A stretch of 64,000 nucleotides of DNA from Datnioides undecimradiatus (taxonomy: Eukaryota; Chordata; Actinopteri; Lobotiformes; Datnioididae). Under the pieces are notes generated by a model that was given only the letters and a program-made list of their open reading frames with translations, was not told where the DNA came from and ran no database searches. The stretch is from contig WARS01000054.1 in the NCBI GenBank assembly GCA_008933995.1, forward strand, positions 4,411,642 to 4,475,641. The letters are read 5' to 3'. The position numbers and the translations under genes were made by a program. This document shows, piece after piece, positions 1 through 15,200 of the stretch (the stretch's first letter is position 1; each line of letters starts with the position of its first letter).

Positions 1-137
1 TTTTGCTTCTTCCAGAGAGCTTGGGCTACTATTTTTATATTTTCTGGCAACATTAAATGAAGAAAAGTGTAGTATACATATACTACATAAGGTATAACAC
101 CACGGGATTCAGTTAAGGAATTCTTTAATCTCCTCAG

Positions 138-608
138 GTGGATCCATGCTTATTTCAGCAGGTTGCACCGTCTTCCTGTTCCTGAGCTTCAGCCAATCGG
201 CGATTATTGCCCTACAGTGTTTGTTTTGTGGTGTCAGTGTGGCTGCGTGGAACGGAATCCAGGTGGTGACCGTGGAACTGTATCCTGCCTCTAAAAGGTA
301 CCACTCTTCATTATTACAGCTGTGTTGATATGTCTTATTTTTGTAATGTATGTGTTAAATGAATATACGAAAGAAGAAGAAATGATCTTTTAATACTGAT
401 GATCCAATTTGTTTGTGTCTTTAGAGCAACAGCCTTTGGTGTGCTGAACGCTCTGTGTAAGCTAGCGGCTGTGCTCGGCAGCTCTATCTTCGCCAGCTTC
501 GTGGGCGTCACCAAAGCCATCCCGATCTTGCTGTCCTTCACTGCACTGGTGTGTGGCGGCCTGGTGGCCCTCAGACTGCCTGATACACGAGAGAAAATCC
601 TTCAGTGA
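138..608 (+). CDS. sv2b: Synaptic vesicle glycoprotein 2B-like, last two coding exons (partial)
   Basis: Two exons are visible: 138-297 and 425-608, with AG acceptors at 136-137 and 423-424 and a GT donor at 298-299. An arginine codon is split across the junction (AG|A), and the stop is TGA at 606-608. The peptide has hydrophobic helices, the SV2 signature VELYPASKRATAFG across the junction, then LNALCKLAAVLG, and the C-terminus LRLPDTREKILQ. SV2 proteins are 12-helix major-facilitator-type membrane proteins of synaptic vesicles, and this is the last part of that fold. The wording FASFVGVTK and GGLVALRLP is closer to what I know of SV2B than of SV2A or SV2C, and the aminopeptidase N neighbours agree with human 15q26. 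The rest of the gene lies left of the window. Bases 1-137 are its intron. Confidence 0.85.
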
Positions 609-1068
609 GGTCACATGCAACCCGCGGTGTGGTGTGGGATCTGTATTTTGCAACATTTGAATGACTCTGACCTCACTCTGCATTTGAAAGAACGTAAGAA
701 TGGAAATAACTCTCAATTCCTCATGCTCTTGCTTTTTTTTTCATGTGAACCATTTTCATATTGAACTGATTTCAGAGGAGAGGGTATGGTCTTTCCAATA
801 ATGTTGAAGGGACATTTGTTTTGGTGTTCAGAAATGTGGCTGATCCTGAGAAGACATTCTAGAAAGCGTTATCCTTTATTTATGCAATTAACACACCGAG
901 ACACAGTGGATTTACTAACCGCAAGACAATGAACCGGGTGAGGGAAAAAAATGGCTAACCTGTTTTTACGTCTCCACATTCATTAGTTTCAGCCAGTAGT
1001 TCAATGCATGATGGTGAATTATGTCAGATTTTTCTCTGTAACTTTGCCCCTCCCCCATATTCAATAAA
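609..1068 (+). promoter_or_regulatory. sv2b: Probable sv2b 3' UTR with first poly(A) signal
   Basis: This is non-coding sequence directly after the SV2B-like stop. An AATAAA is at 1063-1068 on the coding strand. A second AATAAA at 4017-4022 is followed by T/G-rich sequence, so a longer 3' UTR of about 3.4 kb is also possible. I cannot choose between them without transcript data. Confidence 0.4.
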
Positions 1069-4000
1069 TCCACGTAGTCTCACTTAGTTAATCTTAGCAG
1101 GTTCAGGACATTTAACCTTTGGAAGCATCCCGTGCACTATTAAGTTAACTGTAGGCTGAATTCCACATGGTGTGTTGACTTTAGTTAGCCTGACGTGCTA
1201 ACGTTAGCACTAATATCCACAAGCCATTACTTTTTGCCCAACACCTGCGGAGTCATTAGCAGCTCTGTGTTAACGCTCAGTGTTGTGTGTGTGTGTGTCC
1301 TGCATTTTAGAAAACCGCTATCCTGCCCTGTAGTGTTAGCTTTTACAGTATTCCGCAGTGGGTCCATCACTGCAGTACCTGTGATTTGAATCACATCACA
1401 GATCAATGTCCGGAGTATCCAAATCACTGATGAGACTAAGCAATGGCTAATTATGTTGACCCCTTAGCTACATAACAGGTATTCCAAACCCTCTTTGCCT
1501 GCCCACACAGATATTGCTCCACATAAAACTAAACTATAGACATCAAGACATGGCACCAAACTCACATCCCCTGAAGTGTGACACAAAACAAAGCAAACAA
1601 ACAAAACAAATATAAGATAACAAATAAGTCCACATTGAATAAATAAAGATGTTGCTTTTGAAAAACTACTTTTAATGTGACTCTGAGAGCTTCAGGTGCA
1701 TTTTTGCACAAATTAGTGCAAGTTAGTTAGTTGGTTTTTAGAGAAAAATTCAAGTTGCTTTTTTGTAACTAGCGACCTAAAAATGAACTGAGAGTCCAGT
1801 AACTGCGTACTCACCGCATCTTCAGTATCTATGATTCCCAATAAATGGCATGCTTTTGGCGTACCAGATGATGAGCAGTTTCTAACATCTTATTACATCA
1901 AACTAGTGAATGCGGATGTGGAATTACTTGAAGCGTAACAGCTTCTTATTTGTGTGGTTTAATTCCAACATTTAATCTCTTGTGCTACGTGCTCTGCATG
2001 ACTATTGTCACCTGTCACTCAAAGGAAAGTGTGCATCCTCATTGGCCGGCAGACACCAACATCATATCTGATTTTAACTGAGCACTTTTACTTTTTTTTC
2101 TGACCTGGAACTTTGGGTAAATATCATTTTTGGTACAGTTGACAGTGAGGTGACATTTATGGGTGTTAACGATACTCTTACATCTTTTGTTTTTAATCAG
2201 GATACAGCAATTTTCACCTTCCGTCTTATTTCAACACTCATTCTGGCCTAAAATAAGTGATTACATTATTGCATCATCTTGTGGAAGAAACTGAAAATCG
2301 CAGTTGGTTTGATCTTCCTGGAGTACGTATACACCATGATCCTGCAGCAGGACCACACACCATCTTTCTTTGTATATTAATATAAGATAAAAATGCTTTG
2401 TATGGTAAAATTGATGGTATATTGACAATTGGCTTTATTAATAGAATTATGACATAAACTGAACAAGAAAACTAACAAACTCTCAGTTGCTAGGTCATAA
2501 AATCAAAAGAGGGTTCACTGATAACTTGTCAGTGGTCATGCTGAATTGGTTAGACAGGCACTATAATAAAAACACCAAAGAGCAGTCTGTTTTGTATAAT
2601 ATATCTGTTGTATAGTCAAAAAAAGCAGGTTTCACCAGTGAGTGAGGAACATTTGCACTTCACAGTTGTGTAAAGTTATATATTGATACTTTAAATTAAT
2701 TGAATGATGAATTGAAAGATGCTCGACCATTTGCCCTTCCTAATGCACAATATAAAGTCCATTTTCAGCAGTTTATAATCCTCATGTTCAATTCTTTCTT
2801 TCTGAGGTTTTGCCCCTTCTTACTGATGCTCCCAAGAGCAAACTATACAAAACCAGCTGCAGCACCATACAGTCTACAGTCAAGTCAGTTCTTTCATGTT
2901 GAATATGTTTTAGACTGCAGATGGTTTTGTGTTGGAGCAGCTCGTGTTGACCATGTTTCAGTGTCTGTCACATAACATGTGAGTCTAAAATTGTATCTGG
3001 ATTGGATTTTATCACAAAAACAAAGAGCCAAGCAGCACTCAGAGAGTTTAAAGTATAAATGATCACTGGTTTAATTCACAGATCTGATATTGTCAGGGAA
3101 GGTGGGAAGCTACTGTCTGTATTCAACATCTTCCGGAAACTGAACTGATATTGCTTTGCTTCCACCTTCCCCTGCTGTTGTTTGCATCGCTTTGATCAAA
3201 CTTTGGCTATGATCTTGAAAATGTCAACATGTAGGTTGAGAAACTCCTTTCATCCGCTGCCATTACATGCCTTTCACAGGCACTTTCAGTAACATTTGTT
3301 TTATTTGTGGACATGGTAACTATCTGGGTTTCAAGCGGCTGTTCATAGAAATGAAAAGAGCTTTAACTGTTGTGCATGGCCGTCGTGTCTCCTCGGAGGC
3401 ACGGAAGCATTAGTTTGAACTGGGAATGTGAGATAATACTGATGCTAATGAATACGATGCAAAATATAATTTTCTGCACTGTCATTTAAAAGCAGACGGC
3501 TAATTAAAATGCCAGTAGGTCCCTTTAATAAAAGATAGTGACATAGGTTTCCTTCAATTTACAGAGTAATGCCACTGCTTGCAACACTGCCGACATGTTT
3601 TCATACACAGCATTCATTTAAGTCTCTGGTTTGTTCCTGGGAAGAGCTGCCTGTCTTCAGTCCTCACACTACTTTCTGTCACAGTGCACAAAGTGTGTAT
3701 GTCTTGTCATTGTATATGCAGTATGTATGATAAAGTCAGTAGTTCGTTTTTTTGCTTGTTTGATCTGATTTGTTTGTTTGTGTGATGTGTTTGATGGTTC
3801 CAGTAATAATTCAACAGATACAGTGTGTTATTTTTTTTTAAATTCATTTGCTGTAAAGCAGAAACAAAAAGCCATATTGTGTTCTATGTTTGAATATTTT
3901 GTATTTTAAATTGCTGTCCTCCTTTCGTCGGTGGAGGAGGAGATATCCTTCCGTGCAAAACGTTTAATTGTTTGATTTAATGTCTGTGCGTATCTGTGGC

Positions 4001-6147
4001 TATGACAAACAAGACTAATAAAACAAATTCCATTAGTTTGCATTGTTTCTGGTGAAACGCTTCACATGGCTGCATTGAGACGACAAATCAAGATCTGAAA
4101 ATCTGATTGGAGCAATCACTCCATCTGGTGGTTTAAGTGTAAACAAACATGGATATTATTTAGAGTCAGGTCTCGAGTCTGAAATCATTTATTGTGAGTC
4201 TGCTTTCACCCACAAACCCAATCGTGTGTCACATTATTACAGCTTCTGCAAGATCTGGGGAGGTTTGTGAAAAGAAACACAGTGTAGACTGGAATAGAGT
4301 CACTTGATCAAGATGTTAACCATCCACTGCTGATGAATGCATGAGCCTCCAGAGAACAGTCATTTTCTCTGGGCTCTTCCTGTCTAGCCTGGCTCCAGCT
4401 GACCCACACACCTGTCTACAATCAGCTCATCAGCTCGCAGCTTATCAGCCTCGACTTTCCTTCTACTCTTTGACAGATCTGCCTTTGTTTATGTTGTTGT
4501 GGGAGTCAGTCAGTGTGTTGCAGGACAGCAAGGCCATGCATTTGGTTTTGAAGGGCAAGCCTCAGCAGTTAAAGGCATTTTTCTGACTTTTTAATGTGTA
4601 ATGGTATAAGGCAGAAGTAATTCAGGACAGTGTAGCTGAGCCTTGATGTCCTGTAGCCTCCAGCTTACATACACTTAAAACTGTGAGATTTCAGTGCAGC
4701 AAGGCCAGTTACTGCTTCACTCCACACCTCAGAGTTCTGTGCATTGTTAGGCTTTAAAGTGTACATCAGTCAGAATTTCACTATACCAATGATCTGGCTG
4801 ATCACTTCAATTCCATCATTAATTGTGAGACTGGCTACAAAAAGCTCAATCCATTCTTGATTTAAATTTGCCCTACATCTCCTCTGTAGTAGGCCCCTTG
4901 TGCGTTACACTTCTCCCAGTGCTCCTATCATGCTTAGATCATTCACTGAAGCCCTGTAATGTAATCTTGTGACGCAAGATCAGTGATGTGTGCTGGATAT
5001 TCTCTGAACCTGCCCTTCTGTGTCAAAGTGGAGAGCCTTTTAGCTTTTATATTTTTATTTTGGAGCAGAGGAGGTTGCTATCAGCAAAACCACTGGTGCA
5101 ACCCCAAAAGGCTGTACTATGATGTAGAACCGCTCTGCCTTCATGCCTAATTCAGGTTCATTTGAACTGAACTAACACATTTTCCCATGATCTTAGCAGT
5201 CCCGGTCCCTTTTCCAAGTGTTGTTGCCTTTAACCTGTCTCGCCAGCCAACCTACTACCAACCATTCTGCTTCCCTGCTCAATACCTCATCATCCTGCCT
5301 CTCAGCTCATGCTGCCTTCCCAGTCAAGACTGAAATGCCAATCAAGCCTGATTATCTTAGCCACTGGTTCTTCTCAACAAACAGTCTGAACCAATCCTTC
5401 CCACTCCAAGCTCTGATTTTAGGTCCAAACTCTACAAGAGTTTATAGTTCATATATGATATCAAAAAATGACTGCATCTGAAATTTTATGCACACAGTTC
5501 AGATTTGAAACAGGGCTGTTACAGTGGCTATACAGTGTGAAATTTCAGGTTTTTGAAGTGCAAAAGACAAATTTACTACTGTTTTTCAACTATTTAGATG
5601 ACAGCCTTGTTCCATCTTTAATGCGATCTTATAGCCAACAAGAATCCAGAAGAACGTATTACTTATTGGGAATGTTTCTAATGAAAAAACTACCCCCCTA
5701 TTCTGCACATCCTTTCATAAAGAAGGCTCTAGTTGTGTTTAAAATGAACCAATCAGATCCTAAATTATAACTGAAGGTAAAAAGCATAAGTCTGCCATCA
5801 ATGAGAGTGATTCTGATTCAAACCAGGTTAAAGTCAGCTTTTGCAGGTGGATCCACTTTTTGCAAAGAAGAGTGGAATAAAATTCCAAGGTGTGCAAAGT
5901 TGCTGTAATAAATGCAGAAGCTGCTACCACAAAGCATTAGTTGGGTAGATTGAATGTAATTGCACGCATGTAGTCTGATGACAATCAGTTTAACTTTAAG
6001 TTAGGTTCAAATAAGTTCAGTGCTGCTGAAAAAGTGAAACAAGTGCGGCATGACTGTTCTCACACTCATTTTTCCACTGTTTTCTGTCCATCCAAATTTT
6101 TGGAGTTTTTGTCTGATTTTCATGAGTAGCTGCAAGCTCCCGTTGTA
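1069..6147. other. AT-rich intergenic or long 3' UTR sequence between convergent genes
   Basis: I see no spliced or single-exon gene here. Open frames are short and have no recognisable protein pattern. The stretch lies between the 3' end of the sv2b-like gene (+) and the 3' end of the downstream aminopeptidase gene (-), so the two genes are convergent. Part of it (to about 4040) could be sv2b 3' UTR. Confidence 0.5.
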
Positions 6148-6153
6148 TTTATT
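6148..6153 (-). terminator. anpep: Candidate poly(A) signal of the downstream aminopeptidase gene
   Basis: TTTATT on the plus strand reads AATAAA on the minus strand, about 100 bases past the stop codon at 6254-6256. A 29-base T tract (poly-A on the minus strand) at about 6182-6210 lies between stop and signal. Confidence 0.4.
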
Positions 6154-6253
6154 GTTCTTTTTGTTGAGTAGAAAAATAAAACTTTTTTTTTTTTTTTTTT
6201 TTTTTTTTACATGGGAGAAGAGCAACAGTTTCCAGCTCCTTTTGTATGCTGCG

Positions 6254-9200
6254 TTAACGAATCTGATGTCCAGTCTGACTGTTGAACCAGTCCAAGATCT
6301 CCTGCTTGTTCTGTTGCACCCAGTTGATATTTGCTTTGGTCCTCTCCAAGGCCTGCTCCACAGCCAGTGTGGCTGAGCCAAACCCTGCTGCTTTGTGCTC
6401 CTCCACGAACTCCTCCAGCTGGCAGATGAATGAAACAAAAAAGTTCAGACAACAGTTTGATACTTATAATCTAATTCTGCAGTTCTACAGTGTCATTTAG
6501 CAGACACTTTCATCCAAAGTGACGTACATATAGACTAGGTACAATACAATTTTGAAATTACTCAATGTGTACATACCTGTTTTAGCTCAGCAGCTGTAGA
6601 GAACCTTGCTGTAACGCCACTGATCATAGAGGCAAAGGAAAAAGAGCCCACACCATATCTGGGAAAAAAAAAACCCCAGCTCAGCCCCTGACTCTGGGTG
6701 CACAGTGATCTAGAGGGGTAATAGGGTTCTATGAGCTCCTTAAGGTAAGATGGTGCCTGAACATTCGGAGCTTTATAGGGGAGGCAAAGGATTTCCAGGT
6801 TATCCAGGTTTTTATATCCCTGGCATGCTTGAAGTTTAGCTAACTGATTGGGTTCATCATAACTTGATGGCTTCATCGTAGATAAAAATGTGTATCGTCT
6901 GCATAACAATTAATGTTTTATATGTAAATCCTAATAATATTTCCTAAAGGAAGTATAAATAAGGCAAATGGAATTGGTACAGAATGAAATGTGCCTAGCT
7001 TTGGAGGATTGATCTCTGACATGTAACTAGTTTAACTGAGATACAACATTTAATTAAATTGTAACGGCTATGGCTGTGACCTTTGTTTTGTTTCTCTCCT
7101 CCCCCGTTCGCAGCGTGGTCACACCTCATTCCAGGCACCTGGATTTGTCACCTGGCTTCAATTGATCATCAAGCTCACTTCCTGCATATAAACCCCGGTT
7201 CATCTTCACTCATCGCCAGATTGTACTGTCAGCTCAGTGGTAGCTAGTCTCTCGGCCCCTTGCATTTTTGAGTAGAGAAATAATTTGCTTACCCGTGACT
7301 AACCCGATTATCTTTATATCCAGAACTCCAGTGCCTGCTCAACTACCAAGCCAGCCAACCCACACCACTCAGCCTGCACTGTCTCCGGACTCCGCCTGTA
7401 CCCCTGCAGCCTGACCTTCAGCTAGCCATCTGCACCTTCTACTCCAGCTTCCATCATTAAACACAGTTCCTACCTGAAGTAAACCCGTTTTTGTGTCTGC
7501 ATTTGGGTCTTGCCTGACTCAGCCGTTACATAAATGATGTAATCACATCCTTAGATTTAGCTACAGCACTGTCTTTGCTTTATGGCAAGCAGTCAGGTAA
7601 TAGGAATTCATGTTTTGTCAAATGATCTGACATCGGATCGACACCTGGACAAAGTACCTTTTAGTTACTTTACCTTATGTGTGTACTTTTGCTAACCTCT
7701 TATTGAATACATGTTTTTTCAATGTATATTCTGCCTGTTTGATCTTTACAAAAGTAATTCATGCCAACCTCTGCTCTGCCAATTGGTCCAAAGTCCATCA
7801 TGCTAACCCTTTTACTAGCTGTGCACATGGTAATTTGGACAAAGTTAACATTACTGTTAATCAGAGGTCCTGGAGCAGTAGTATTTTTGAGATGTAATGA
7901 GTAAATTACCTGTCTAATTTTCTATTCTAATTTCTAATGTCTTCTTGGGGTAGAATTTAAATAAAATTCTGCTGTGTGTGTGCGTGTGTGGAGTAGCTTC
8001 TGTACTTTGGTACTTTTTTATTTGCACAAATAAGATGTCTAATGTCAGGTTAGAGGTTATCTCTCCTTTGTCACAGATACACAGATTCATGTATTGATCT
8101 TTACTAATACAGTACTTACTCTGTAAACATATACTTCCACTGTTTCTGGACAAAGTCCCATGCCAGGTCCTGCCCCACTCTGTTGCTGGCAATAAAAGTG
8201 ATGACAGATGTGGCATCCTGCTTACGGATCATAGTTGAGTTTAAGGTGTAAGACAGATACCTGGGGGCAGAGAGAACAGGCATGACAGCTCGCTTTTTCA
8301 GTAATCGATTGTCCTGTTGAAAAAATATTTTTATTTATTTTATGTTACAAATAAAGTATCTCAATTTGGCTTTTTATTCCCTACTCAGCCCTGAAAATAG
8401 ACTAAATTAAGTCAATGATTTCCTGTTTTAATCCTGCTTGATTTTCATTTTCTGTTTGACACTGTTTTAACTGATTTTAACTGATCTTTCTCTCTTCTAC
8501 ATGAGCTTGTTAAGACTTTCGTAGTGAACTTGTTAGCTTAGCTAGGTCACAACCAAGAATGTCATTTGTAATTTTAGATTTACGGTTACGGTCAGTTTCA
8601 TTCGGTTACCTGGTGGAGCAATATACTGACTTGTTATTCTGCTTGAAACCACATGTTTATGACATACTTTCCAGATCTTGGTTGTTTTCAATGATGTTTT
8701 TAAAGCGTATTTATGATTTTAGTTGTCTGATGTCTCAGAGAAACTAGCTGAGCAAAAGTTAGAGGTAGGTCGATTCTGTGTCTGCCATCACTGGAGAAAT
8801 GCTTCATTTTTAATGTGAAACTGCTTAATTTATTGTTTTTCCCTGTTTTAATCTAGTGTCCAACTGTTTTTGCTGAGGGGAAGGTCTTGACGTAGAATTC
8901 ATCTTCCTGTTAAAACCTTCAAGATCTTAAGTTGCTAGAAAAACAAGCAACTTTCAGTAGCAGCCTGGTTAACAGTTCTTCTGGGCCATCTTTAGTGGAC
9001 TGCAGAGTTTACAAGAAAAGTCATTGGCATTAATTGAGTGATTTTCAGCTGAATGCTGCTGATAAAGACAGCTTGGTTATATTTTTAAATTCCCTTTTTA
9101 AAGGAATTACTCTGTATTTTTACTGTTCACTGTGTTTTACTGGTACTGTTACCATTCTACAAAAAAGGTCTGTGTAATTAAGCTGGTATTAGTATTATTA

Positions 9201-12200
9201 TTATTATTATTTTATTTTATTATTATTATGGAACAGGGTTGTGCATACTTGAAGCCATGAGGACTTTCAGTCTTCAACACTGGCTAATCTGTTTATGACA
9301 TGACACATTACCCTCCTCATCTTTGTAAAGGATGGTAGAATGCAAACCTCTCCAGCAGTTGTGCCTTGTTGGTACAGGCCAGCGCATACATGAGTTTGCT
9401 GCCCTCACCGGCTACAGCAGCATTCTTGAACTGAGACCAGCCGAACTCCCACTCTGCCTCGTCACCTGCTGCGATGGCACTGCAGTAGACTGTTGAACGC
9501 AGGTTTGGGATGATACTGACAAGGGAGTTAGAGATAACATCGATTAAGTCAAATGACTGCTGTCTGAACGACTCCTGGTGATGGTGTATGTTGCAATTGC
9601 TTTTCATCAATATATGTCCACTTAAAGTGCATGTTTTTGCAACAGGTGGACTGTAACTCAGATTGTGAAAGATGCCTGTCCGTGTACTGCAGCTAGGTCA
9701 ACACAATAACTTTAGCTAATAATGTTATAATGAGTTTGCTCAAGGCCTCTGCAGGCTTGGACACCTTTTTGTTTGGGAGTGATTATGTGGTTTAGGATTT
9801 CTTCTCTTCATCTGGCAGTAGTCATTTAAGTTAAAATGGCCAGTGCAGGCCTGATGGTCAGCAATGACAGTGTATGAGCGAGAGTGTCAGAACCCATTTT
9901 GAACCCAGGTAGTCAAGCTTTCATCATGTCTTAATTCAACACTGGCAGCCCGCACTTTTAATAGAAATCTGAGCTTGTCACTAGCAAACTACACTTTTAG
10001 TGGATGCATATTGACACAGTTACCCCGTGTTGTACGTTACAGTCCACTTAATATTGGACCAATTTCAAAAGCTGTTATCGCTCAATGAGTCCAGGCACCA
10101 AACATGAGAAAAAAGGGTCCAGCTTAATACGTGGTGAAGTTCACCTTTAATAAAAACCGAGGACGTGTTCAAATGATGAATGAGAAAACAGACTAACAAA
10201 TTGTTTTGTGGGTTGTCCATCCATTGTTTGAACCATGTGGTGGTCAGGTTCTGGCATTCTGTTACTCCAGTCCTGCAGGTCATACGGATGGCATTCACTT
10301 GGTTATACCTGTGGAAAGAGACAAACATCTAAAACATGAAAAGTTTTAACCATTTTTTATATCAACAAACAAAAAAATAAGTCCAAAGTGTCTATTGCAT
10401 CCAATATAATCATACAATTTTATATACATTTCAACTATGTACAATAGTTGCAGATAGTAACATTTATTAATAATGCCCCAAAACAACCTATGTTATATTT
10501 TTTTTTTTTTTGAGTTTTGGACAATTTTCAAACTTAGTTAAGTTCACAACAAAAGTCATCTCAGGGCACTTTACAAACAGAGCAGGTCTAGACAACACTC
10601 ATTACTATTAATTACACCCAACAGTTCCACCATGAGCAAGCACTTGGAGACAGTGGCAAGGAAAAACTTCCTTTTAACAGGCAGAAATCTTGGGCAGATC
10701 CTGGCTCTAGGTGGATGGTTGGGAGAGAGAGAGAGAGAGAGAGAGACGGGAGTACATAACTGTAGACGACAACCGGCAGAATGGTAGGACAACAGAATCC
10801 TAACTATGGCAACTATTTACAGTACAATATAGAATAATGATAATAAATGGCAGCAGAGGACACGGGGCAGGTCGGTGGAGCCGTGATGGTTAAAATGAGT
10901 TTGAGGAGAGAGAGGGGAGAGGAGGAGTATGGAGATGATCGTGGGATGTCCCCCAGCAGCCTCAGCCTATAGCAGCATAACTAAGGGATATGGACATGGA
11001 GGGGTAGTTTAGACTATGGGTGTAGTTCACATGGTAACTAGAGCTAGCTGTAAGCTTTGTCGAACAAGAAGGTTTTAAGCTTTACTTTAAAAGTAGAGAG
11101 GGTGTCCGCCTCTCGGACCCAGAATGGCAGCTGGTTCCACAGGAGAGGAGCCTGAGAGCTAAAGGCTCGACCTCCCATTCTACTTTTGGAGATTCTGAGA
11201 ACCACAAGCAAACCTGCACTCTGGGAGCGAAGTGATCTGTTGGGGTAATAGGGACTTAGCATCTCATTGAAGTACAATGGAGCTTGGCCATTAAGGGCCT
11301 TGTAGGTAAGGAGAAGGACTTTAAAATCTATTCTGGACTTTACAGGGAGCCAATGAAGAGAAGCTAAAACTGGAGAAATATGATCTCTCTTGCTAATTCC
11401 CATCAGAACTTGCAGTGAGCTAGTCGGACAACCCGACATCAAGGAATTACAATAGTCCAGCCTTGAGGTAACAAATGCATGGACTAGCTTTTCAGCGTCA
11501 CTTTGGGGCAGGATGTTCCTAATCTTAGCTATGTTGCGCAAGTGAAAGAAGGCAGTCCTAGTGACCTGCCTAATATGGGACTGATAGGACATATCCTGGT
11601 CAAATATGACTCCCAGGTTCCTCACAGTAGAACTGGAGGCCAGGGTAACACCATCCAAAGTGACTGCAAGGTCAGATAACCTGTCTCTGAGGTGTTTAGG
11701 CCCAAACAAAATCACCTCAGTTTTGTCTGTATTTAGAAGTAAAAAATTGCAAGTCACCCAGGCCTTAATGTCTGTCAGACATGTCTGAAGTCTGACTAAT
11801 TGATCTGTTTCGTCCGGCCTCATGGATAAATATAGCTGTGCTGTACTGCCTAATTTCCTTCGTTAATCACTCGTTTCAGGTCCTCCCCTTCTGCTCCTGT
11901 GTTTCTTCCCGCCTTTGTGATTACCTGACCCCGCCCTAATGTGTTACACCTGTGTCCAATTGTCTCCCTAGTCTATATTACGTGCCCTCCCACCTGTGTC
12001 TGCCAGTTCATCTTTGTGACAAGCGTAACAGCAATTCTTGTGTGTTTCCTTTTTCCAGTGTGTTTTCGTACTGATCTGATTTTTGAACCAGCCTGTTTGC
12101 CTTATGATTTTGTGCCTTTGCTCCCCACTGAATTTTGAGTACTCGTGTAACGACCGCTGCTCCGAATTTAAGGACTCTGCTTCTACACCACAGTGACTAT

Positions 12201-15200
12201 GTCTCTGGTTTTGGGTTTTGGTCCAAGCTCTGGCATTGACATGTAATTTTTATCAAGATGAGAGTCTGTTATTGGTTTCACTTGGCTGTCAGTGCTGTCA
12301 TATCATTGCACATTTGTCCCTGTTGGAGTTGTCAGCCAGAAGCTGCATGCACTTACCTCAGAAATGCAAAATAAAACCAACACGGTGTGTATACCAAAAG
12401 AAAACTTTCCGTATTGTGGTTGATGAACTGACTCACTGCTGAACTGTCAGACTGTTGGTCACCACTGATGAACCTGACTATTATCTCAGATAAACACTTT
12501 CTACATTTCATTTAAATTCCTTAAAATTGTCCCTAAACACACACTTCACTTCTTCAAAGGCTCCAAAAATCAAAAAAGAAACATGCATGAATAAGATTGA
12601 CTGTATTAATATTGTTTTCATATTTATTTAAGCTTTTTGTGTTGTGTATTTGCCTGTGTGTCCAGTTGAGTATACTGACTGGTCAGTGTGTCTGTCAGGA
12701 ACATGGATCCAGTCTGACGTCATGTTCTTGAAGTGCAGGAAGAGGGGGGTTACCAGCTTCTTTATGTAGTCCTACAAATAACAGATAGGTGTGTAAAGGT
12801 GAAGGTTTATCTACAAACACCTTCCTTTGAGGCATTAAAATCCAATAATCTCAAAACTTCAAAAACACACAGATAATGTAGTGCACCTGCATAGGCTGAT
12901 AGACTTCAGTGCGGTCCAGCATGAGATAGTAATAGTTCAGATTATCCAGAGCAGACTGCCAGGGCATGTATTCTGTCTCTGCAGACAGATAAGAGGTTGC
13001 CCTCAGAGCAAGAGTGGTGGAGACTAGGTGAGCCCTGCAGAGAGAAGACAGAGACATGTTTTATATATATTGGGGATGTCTTTCTTTGAGATGTCTGTTT
13101 CCACACAGTTTTGTTGCCTAGGCTGCAAAAAAGCCATTTGTCTGTGATCTGTGCAGATGCCCACTATGTTGATAATAAACTGCACTGCAACAGCTGTATT
13201 GAAGAGCTTCACGCAAGATTTTTAAGTTTGCCGTTTCCTAAGCCTCATGTCAACCAGATAGACATATTACATATGAAGAGGAGCAAGAATGGCCAGAAGC
13301 AGGTTCTCTATTCAAGTCAGCCATCGCATAGCAGTAGGACAAGTAAGACCAGGTGTTGAACCTTCTGTCAAACTTATAACTGAAGTAAACTAAAGAGCAA
13401 TGGTCACTTAGAATAGCCTTTACACTTTCAGAGTAAAAAATAAATTGCCTTATAACTAGATATACAAGTACATGCTATAACAGAAGTACAGTGACTACTT
13501 CTATACAAAGTCTATCATGATTTGGCACTTTATAGATAAATAATAATATAATAATAATTGAGTATTGAGTAATTGAATAATTGAGTTCTAAGTCAAAGTA
13601 CCTAAATTGACGTACCGGGCCAAATTGAAAGCATCGTCCACAAGCTGGGCTCTGTTCATCAGGGGTATAATCTGCACAGCAGGAGCAGCAGGAATGAAAA
13701 CAAAGACAGTAGAAACAGAAATATAACTTAAGGAACAACACAATTTAACTGGAGGCAACCGAGATCTTGCATCCATGAGATCAAGTATCTGAAACACAAT
13801 CCACATACCTGGTGCTCTGAATTAAGCTGAGCCAAGAGGCTCTCCCAGTTTCCAAGGTCATAGTTTACCCGGTAATATCCAGTTACATTGATGTTGGCCA
13901 GAATCCACAAATCACCACTCTTCATCTCAGAGTTCACCGCTGACATGGGAAAAACAAAACTAAAGATTATTAAAGTTACTTTATACACAAATGTGGAGCC
14001 ATTTACATGTATTATCGGTTTAAACAAATAAGTTCAGCTCAATGATTTTTACTAACATTAGCCAGGAGTAATGCAAGGCAGGCAACTAGCCAACTGCAAT
14101 CAAAGCTAAGCTGGGGTTTCTGGCTGTGTTGGGCATTGTTTGCTTAAAATCAATTATGTTCATGTTGTAACATCATTACATGTCACTCGCATTTCATTAC
14201 AAACCTTCCTTTTCCATCAGCCACCAGATGGCTTTCTGGACCTCACCAGACTTCATCCACCTGACAGGGATCAGCCATTCATAGCTGGTGGAGAAGATGC
14301 ATTAGATTTTCTGAGCGATTTAGCAAAGTAAATGTGAAATGTAAGAAGGAAGCAAAGAGAAAATATTGCCAAACATGTCAAAACAGCTTTTCAGGATAAT
14401 AATGTGAGTCATTTAAAACTAAAGTAACTCATGACGGTGGATTAATACTTTTGATGAAAGATTATAGACGGTATATAGATAAGACTACACATATTTTACA
14501 GTGAAATGTGGAGGTGTTCCGTACTTGTAAGGTGATTCGACTGTGATGTCAGACTCCGGATCCAGCAGAAAGTACTTTTGGGATACTTTTCCTTTGGTAG
14601 TGTCTATGGTTACCACAGGAAAACCCATCTGAAGAACCCAGTGGTTCATGATTTCACAAACTGGACGAGGAAGTGGAACACCATTGGCTTTCGCCACCTG
14701 TTGACAAAGGTGGCAGAAAGCACGTGTTTAAAATTTAATTAGTAGTTAAAGATTTTTCAAAAGGTCCATGTGTTCACGTGAAATAAGGACTTGCAGGAAC
14801 AAATGGACAAATACATTTAAAAGACAACAAATTATGCAGGAGTCTCTTTCCTGCCTCCTTCCATGTTGCTCCAAGTCAGGTATTCTGTGGCAGTGGTGTT
14901 TTAATAAGGCTTTAAAAAGTGTAACATGTTGCAACTGAAGGCAAGAGTAATAAAAAATAATTACATTTCAAATTCAGCATTCAGAAATAAGACTGAACCT
15001 TGCATCTTACCATTTGTAGATGGTGCCACAAGTCATTCCCTACAGTATTATTGTAGGCAAAGTAATTGAGGTAGCTCTGGAGGCAAAAGAAAAACAATTT
15101 CAAGCGACTGCCAGAATTTAGTTTTCCCTGTGGCTAAATGATGGGGGATACAGTACCATAGCTCAAAAACTTGTTTTAGCCACACAGCAAAATGTATTAT